Positions 57,108-59,583 of a stretch of 59,583 nt of DNA are shown one piece after another (within the stretch, counting starts at the first letter, position 1; the number at the start of each line of letters is the position of its first letter). The position numbers and the translations under genes were made by a program. The notes beneath the pieces were generated by a model, which saw only the letters and a program-made list of their open reading frames with translations, ran no database searches and was not told the DNA's origin. The stretch is from an uncultured Microbacteriaceae bacterium (GTDB taxonomy: Bacteria > Actinomycetota > Actinomycetes > Actinomycetales > Microbacteriaceae), in assembly GCA_937124545.1 (NCBI GenBank), contig CAKZKU010000209.1, positions 1 to 59,583 on the forward strand, given 5' to 3'.

Positions 57108-57545
57108 ATGCCAGTGGACAAAGAGGCATTCTTTGCCGTCCGTCCAGGGCACTCAGCCCCGCTTGCAGTCGCTCCCGGAATCCAGGCCGAGTTCGAGGTC
57201 CAGCCTTGCATTAGGTCGTTCATAACCGCCCTCCTGGACTGCGACCGGAGGCTGTATGTGAATGACGGCAAGTCCTTCCATACTGAGGGCGTCGTGATCT
57301 GCCACACGCACCCGTCTGGATCTTCGGAGCCTTCCGAGAGCGACATCCTCGCAACGTGCCAGCTTGGGTACATACTTGCCACCATGGGATTCTCTTTGGT
57401 TGACCACTGGATCCTCTACCCAACCCCAAGCGGGAACTGCGGGATCTACTCGTTCAGGATGAATTTCCCTTCAGCGCTTGAGCCGTACGTCCAGTTCTCA
57501 TCTGGGGGCTGTCAAAATGATGGTCAACGCCCTGCTGCCGATTGA
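57108..57545 (+). CDS. RadC-like JAB/MPN metalloprotease-fold protein
   Basis: 145 residues. The JAMM zinc motif is clear: CHTHPSGSSEPSESD (His66, His68, Asp79) followed by a helix and MGFSLVDHWILYPT, as in RadC C-terminal domains. The RadC N-terminal helix-hairpin-helix is missing. Many phages and defence islands carry such stand-alone JAB proteins; peptidase or nucleic-acid activity unproven. Confidence 0.8.
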   Translation: MPVDKEAFFAVRPGHSAPLAVAPGIQAEFEVQPCIRSFITALLDCDRRLYVNDGKSFHTEGVVICHTHPSGSSEPSESDILATCQLGYILATMGFSLVDHWILYPTPSGNCGIYSFRMNFPSALEPYVQFSSGGCQNDGQRPAAD

Positions 57546-57572
57546 TTTTCATCAACTTCATTAGTCCTCGCG

Positions 57573-57590
57573 GCAGTGCTTTGGTACCAT
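57573..57590. promoter_or_regulatory. Degenerate operator-like site
   Basis: GCAGTGCTTTGGTACCAT agrees with the palindrome at 11/18 positions. No convincing -35/-10 frames it, so it may be a leftover or an unrelated match. It lies before the 57611 attenuator-like hairpin. Confidence 0.3.
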
Positions 57591-57610
57591 GCCCCCGCGT
57601 TTGGACTGGG

Positions 57611-57642
57611 AGGGGCGGCAGGTGTGGTCGCCCCTCTTTTTA
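57611..57642 (+). terminator. Terminator or attenuator before the 57663 gene
   Basis: GAGGGGCG (57611-57618) pairs with CGCCCCTC (57630-57637), then TTTTT. It lies only about 20 bases before the ribosome-binding site of the next gene, so readthrough could control that gene. Confidence 0.75.
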
Positions 57643-57662
57643 AAAAAGAAAGAAAAGGAATC

Positions 57663-57947
57663 ATGATGTCGAACCTTCAAAACGGACTCAACGGGATCGT
57701 CCTTCTCGCTGACAATGGAGATGAGCCGCTAGCGCTGATCTCGATCATTCTCACCCAGATCTCGCAGCCTGGGGCGATCAGCGAAGCGATCACCGTGCAC
57801 GGTATTGCCGTATCGGACGTCCCTCAGCTTCTTGCAGACATGGAGTCCTTGCGAGAGGCTGTGTTCGAAGGGTTCAGCCCGAGTGCGGCTAAGATCATCG
57901 CTCAGCAGATCGCCGGCCGTCTCCCCGCGGTATCGCCGACCGCATAA
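57663..57947 (+). CDS. Hypothetical helical protein, 94 aa
   Basis: ATG 57663 (or 57666) after AAAAGGAATC. Mostly helical (GDEPLALISIILTQISQPGA), ending AKIIAQQIAGRLPAVSPTA. It sits alone between two terminators. Function unknown. Confidence 0.65.
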   Translation: MMSNLQNGLNGIVLLADNGDEPLALISIILTQISQPGAISEAITVHGIAVSDVPQLLADMESLREAVFEGFSPSAAKIIAQQIAGRLPAVSPTA

Positions 57948-57968
57948 GAAAATTCTTCCTCCTCGTGA

Positions 57969-58005
57969 GCCCGTCCACCAGCGTCCGGTGGGTCGGGCTT
58001 TTTTT
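57969..58005 (+). terminator. Terminator before P8
   Basis: GCCCG and CCACC (57969-57979) pair with GGTGG and CGGGC ending at 57998, followed by seven T (57999-58005). Ends the 57663 unit. Confidence 0.88.
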
Positions 58006-58009
58006 GTGG

Positions 58010-58037
58010 TTGACACGCAACGGTACCGTGGTACTGT
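58010..58037 (+). promoter_or_regulatory. Operator-bearing promoter P8
   Basis: TTGACA (58010-58015), 16 bp, TACTGT (58032-58037). Palindrome ACGGTACCGTGGTACTGT (58020-58037) matches 16/18 but is shifted 7 bp downstream relative to P2-P7, so it covers the -10, as the better copy does in P1. GGGAGGAGGT and ATG 58059 follow. Confidence 0.7.
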
Positions 58038-58058
58038 CTGCCCTAGGGAGGAGGTGCA

Positions 58059-58223
58059 ATGTTTCGCTGGTGCGTCGTTGAGATGGTCGGCCAATCTCCA
58101 GAGTGCGTCTGGGGCTTTGACACCTACGAAGAGGCGAAGTCGGTCGCAGGTGAAGACCCCGCCTACATTTTGTTTTTCATAGAGGATTGGGAAGATAGGC
58201 TTACGCATGAAGGTAAAGATTGA
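58059..58223 (+). CDS. Small protein, 54 aa
   Basis: ATG 58059 with GGGAGGAGG 7 bases upstream, the first gene after P8. MFRWCVVEMVGQSPECVWGF then an acidic YEEAK helix. Overlaps the next gene by 17 bases. Function unknown. Confidence 0.65.
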   Translation: MFRWCVVEMVGQSPECVWGFDTYEEAKSVAGEDPAYILFFIEDWEDRLTHEGKD

Positions 58224-58605
58224 GATTAGCCAGAACGCAACCCCCGCGGTTTCAGGGCAGTACGGAGAGATCACCCCTAGGATCCCATCGATTCACGAGT
58301 CGTTGGCCGTGGAGTCTGCGGCTCCGTCTGGCGCAGTCGAGTCGTTCATATCGAGGCACCTCACATTACCAACCCAAGCCGTTCAGGAGGCCCGGATAGC
58401 AGAGCTGGAGGAGGAGCTTGCAGCTGCACGAAGAGACGGGAAGCGACTCCAGGACGCTTTAACACCCTTGAACGAAGCCCAGACGAAGATGTGGGGTCTT
58501 TTGATTAAGTGCTGGGGCCATTTCACGTGCAGAGGCAGGAAGGCCCCTGAAGGGTTCTTAGGCGCTATCCATGATCTGCGTAAAAAGTATGGGCTCGAGG
58601 GGTAG
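58207..58605 (+). CDS. Hypothetical protein with coiled coil, 132 aa
   Basis: ATG 58207 inside the end of the preceding gene. A disordered first half, a coiled coil (ARIAELEEELAAARRDGKRL), then a compact C-terminal helix-rich part with CWGHFTCRGRKAPEGFLGAI. No family recognised. Confidence 0.65.
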   Translation: MKVKIEISQNATPAVSGQYGEITPRIPSIHESLAVESAAPSGAVESFISRHLTLPTQAVQEARIAELEEELAAARRDGKRLQDALTPLNEAQTKMWGLLIKCWGHFTCRGRKAPEGFLGAIHDLRKKYGLEG

Positions 58606-58608
58606 ATC

Positions 58609-58806
58609 ATGGGGACAGAAACAAACACCGACCCAATGACAGAGTCGCCGCCAGACGTTTGGCCTCCACTCGCGCACATCGTTCCAAAGCCGGTTGTCGA
58701 GGGGGCTAGAGCTCTGTGTGGAGCCAAGATCGATGGCATTGATCTAGACGACGCTACCAATGTCTGCCCGAAGTGCATCGAGATATTCGGAGGCAAGGGC
58801 GAATGA
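58609..58806 (+). CDS. Small zinc-binding protein, 65 aa
   Basis: ATG 58609. Begins with a polar stretch, then a Cys (ALCGAKID) and a CPKC pair near the C-terminus, consistent with a minimal zinc ribbon. Overlaps the next start (ATGA). Confidence 0.6.
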   Translation: MGTETNTDPMTESPPDVWPPLAHIVPKPVVEGARALCGAKIDGIDLDDATNVCPKCIEIFGGKGE

Positions 58807-58988
58807 GCGAGTGGGTTCCAGTGAGCGAGCGCCTGCCTGAGGACGAGCAAGAGGTTTTGTTTCGACACTGCGGAACGAACCTAGGGGTCTACGTGCAAGG
58901 GACTTTCGTTCTGAACGAGTATGAGATCGATTGCTCCGACGTCACCCACTGGCAGCCGCTGCCCGCGCCCCCGACGGAGGAGAAGTGA
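58803..58988 (+). CDS. DUF551-like protein, 61 aa
   Basis: ATG 58803 overlaps the upstream TGA. WVPVSERLPEDEQEVLFRHC then HWQPLPAPPTEEK are the two ends of the DUF551 domain, common in phages and prophages. Function of the family is not known. Confidence 0.8.
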   Translation: MSEWVPVSERLPEDEQEVLFRHCGTNLGVYVQGTFVLNEYEIDCSDVTHWQPLPAPPTEEK

Positions 58989-59164
58989 GCGATCTTCAGA
59001 ATTGCCCAGAGTGCGGCCACACAATGAACCTCTACACGCTGTTTTTCAGCGGAGCATGTCCGAATCCATTCTGGTTCTCGTGCATGGAGTGCGGTGCTGA
59101 ACTTGAGTGCGACGTGATGTATGAGCCCAAGTTTGGGGAGCTGAAAAAGCAGGGGAATCAATGA
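58985..59164 (+). CDS. Zinc-ribbon protein, 59 aa
   Basis: GTG 58985 overlaps the upstream TGA (GTGA). CPECG near residue 8 and CMECG near 39 form a two-knuckle zinc ribbon with an aromatic segment between. Likely another Lar-like or unknown zinc protein. Confidence 0.65.
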   Translation: MSDLQNCPECGHTMNLYTLFFSGACPNPFWFSCMECGAELECDVMYEPKFGELKKQGNQ

Positions 59165-59523
59165 GCAACCACACGCCGGGCCCGTGGAGATTCTGTGGCT
59201 GTGGGAAGTGCGGGATTTTGTGGGGTGAAGTTGGGGCAGATCCTAAGTGGCTTGGCTGTCTCGAAGAGGGTGACTCTGACGGGATACCGCATGTGACTCA
59301 CAGGAGCGACGAATGGGAAGCCAACGCGCGCCTGGTCGCGGCGGCCCCTGAGATGTACGAGCTATTGAACCTCGCGCATGCGGTGATTGCAGGGAGCTTA
59401 GATTCGGTCCCGTTTCGTGGGGGTAGCCTTAGCAAGCGCGGACCACTACGGAGATCCCACGAGCTATTGTCCCGTGTGGAGGGGTCCATCTCAGAGGCGT
59501 CCGGAGACGTTGGTGCGCAATGA
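59161..59523 (+). CDS. Phage orphan protein with TPGPW start, 120 aa
   Basis: ATG 59161 overlaps the upstream TGA. Begins SNHTPGPWRFCGCGKCG and contains ANARLVAAAPEMYELLNLAH, the pattern found at the N- and C-terminal parts of a widespread phage orphan family. The end is disordered. Its TGA overlaps the ATG of the 14-202 gene across the genome junction. Confidence 0.75.
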   Translation: MSNHTPGPWRFCGCGKCGILWGEVGADPKWLGCLEEGDSDGIPHVTHRSDEWEANARLVAAAPEMYELLNLAHAVIAGSLDSVPFRGGSLSKRGPLRRSHELLSRVEGSISEASGDVGAQ

Positions 59524-59583
59524 GCGAGCCTGAATTCAAGCCCAACGAAGCGCAGCTCAGGTTCATGAACGAATCGGAGCCAC
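59507..59583. repeat. Terminal direct repeat, right copy
   Basis: Identical to bases 1-77. It contains the last bases of the 59161-59523 gene and the start of a second copy of the 14-202 gene, whose ATG overlaps the upstream TGA. This shows that the two genome ends join. Confidence 0.95.

Noticed and set aside
57108..57545. RadC-like protein as an endolysin
   Set aside because: The JAMM motif with SLVDHWILYP context is RadC-type, and no cell-wall binding part or export signal is present.

Overview
The window is a tailed-phage genome (Caudoviricetes, siphovirus-like) that appears complete. Bases 1-77 recur exactly at 59507-59583, and the last gene (59161-59523) runs across that join into the first (14-202). 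The molecule is therefore circular or circularly permuted, with about 59.5 kb of unique sequence. The genome is moderately GC-rich. Genes are packed head to tail on the + strand, often with 1-4 base stop/start overlaps, and many start with GTG or TTG. The host cannot be named from sequence. The tailspike (parallel beta-helix plus malectin-like domains) and two lipoproteins suggest a Gram-negative-type, glycan-rich host such as a planctomycete, but this is inference.

Layout. 0-1 kb: small genes and a SLOG-fold protein, then two terminators. 1.3-3.75 kb: small and large terminase. 3.75-5.0 kb: an interruption with one gene, repeats and an AT-rich island. 5.0-7.4 kb: portal and two membrane proteins. 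7.5-16.9 kb: about 25 small accessory genes in operons headed by related promoters, with several structured RNAs, including a roughly 700-nt multi-helix RNA containing a tRNA-like domain. 17.26 kb: tRNA-Gln(UUG). 17.5-30.4 kb: scaffold, major capsid, a DUF115-like protein, decoration/fibre proteins, head completion, tail tube and tail chaperones with a -1 frameshift site. 30.4-44.4 kb: tape measure, tail tip, tailspike, two lipoproteins. 44.5-54.1 kb: replication/recombination (SNF2 helicase, RecD/Dda-like helicase, SSB-like protein, primase, MCM-like AAA+ ATPase). 54.2-59.5 kb: small genes, including a ribbon-helix-helix regulator, a methyltransferase, a VRR-NUC nuclease and a RadC-like JAB protein.

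The most striking regulatory feature is an 18-bp palindrome, consensus ACAGTACCGCGGTACTGT, placed within eight sigma70-like promoters at 7.5, 9.05, 11.2, 14.3, 44.5, 54.2, 55.3 and 58.0 kb. A degenerate ninth copy lies in the promoter of the large RNA. These sites head the accessory and replication operons. None was seen in front of terminase, portal, capsid or tail genes. Together they look like one phage regulon, and the RHH protein at 55620-55853, transcribed from one of these promoters, is a plausible regulator. I recognised no DNA polymerase, integrase or endolysin.
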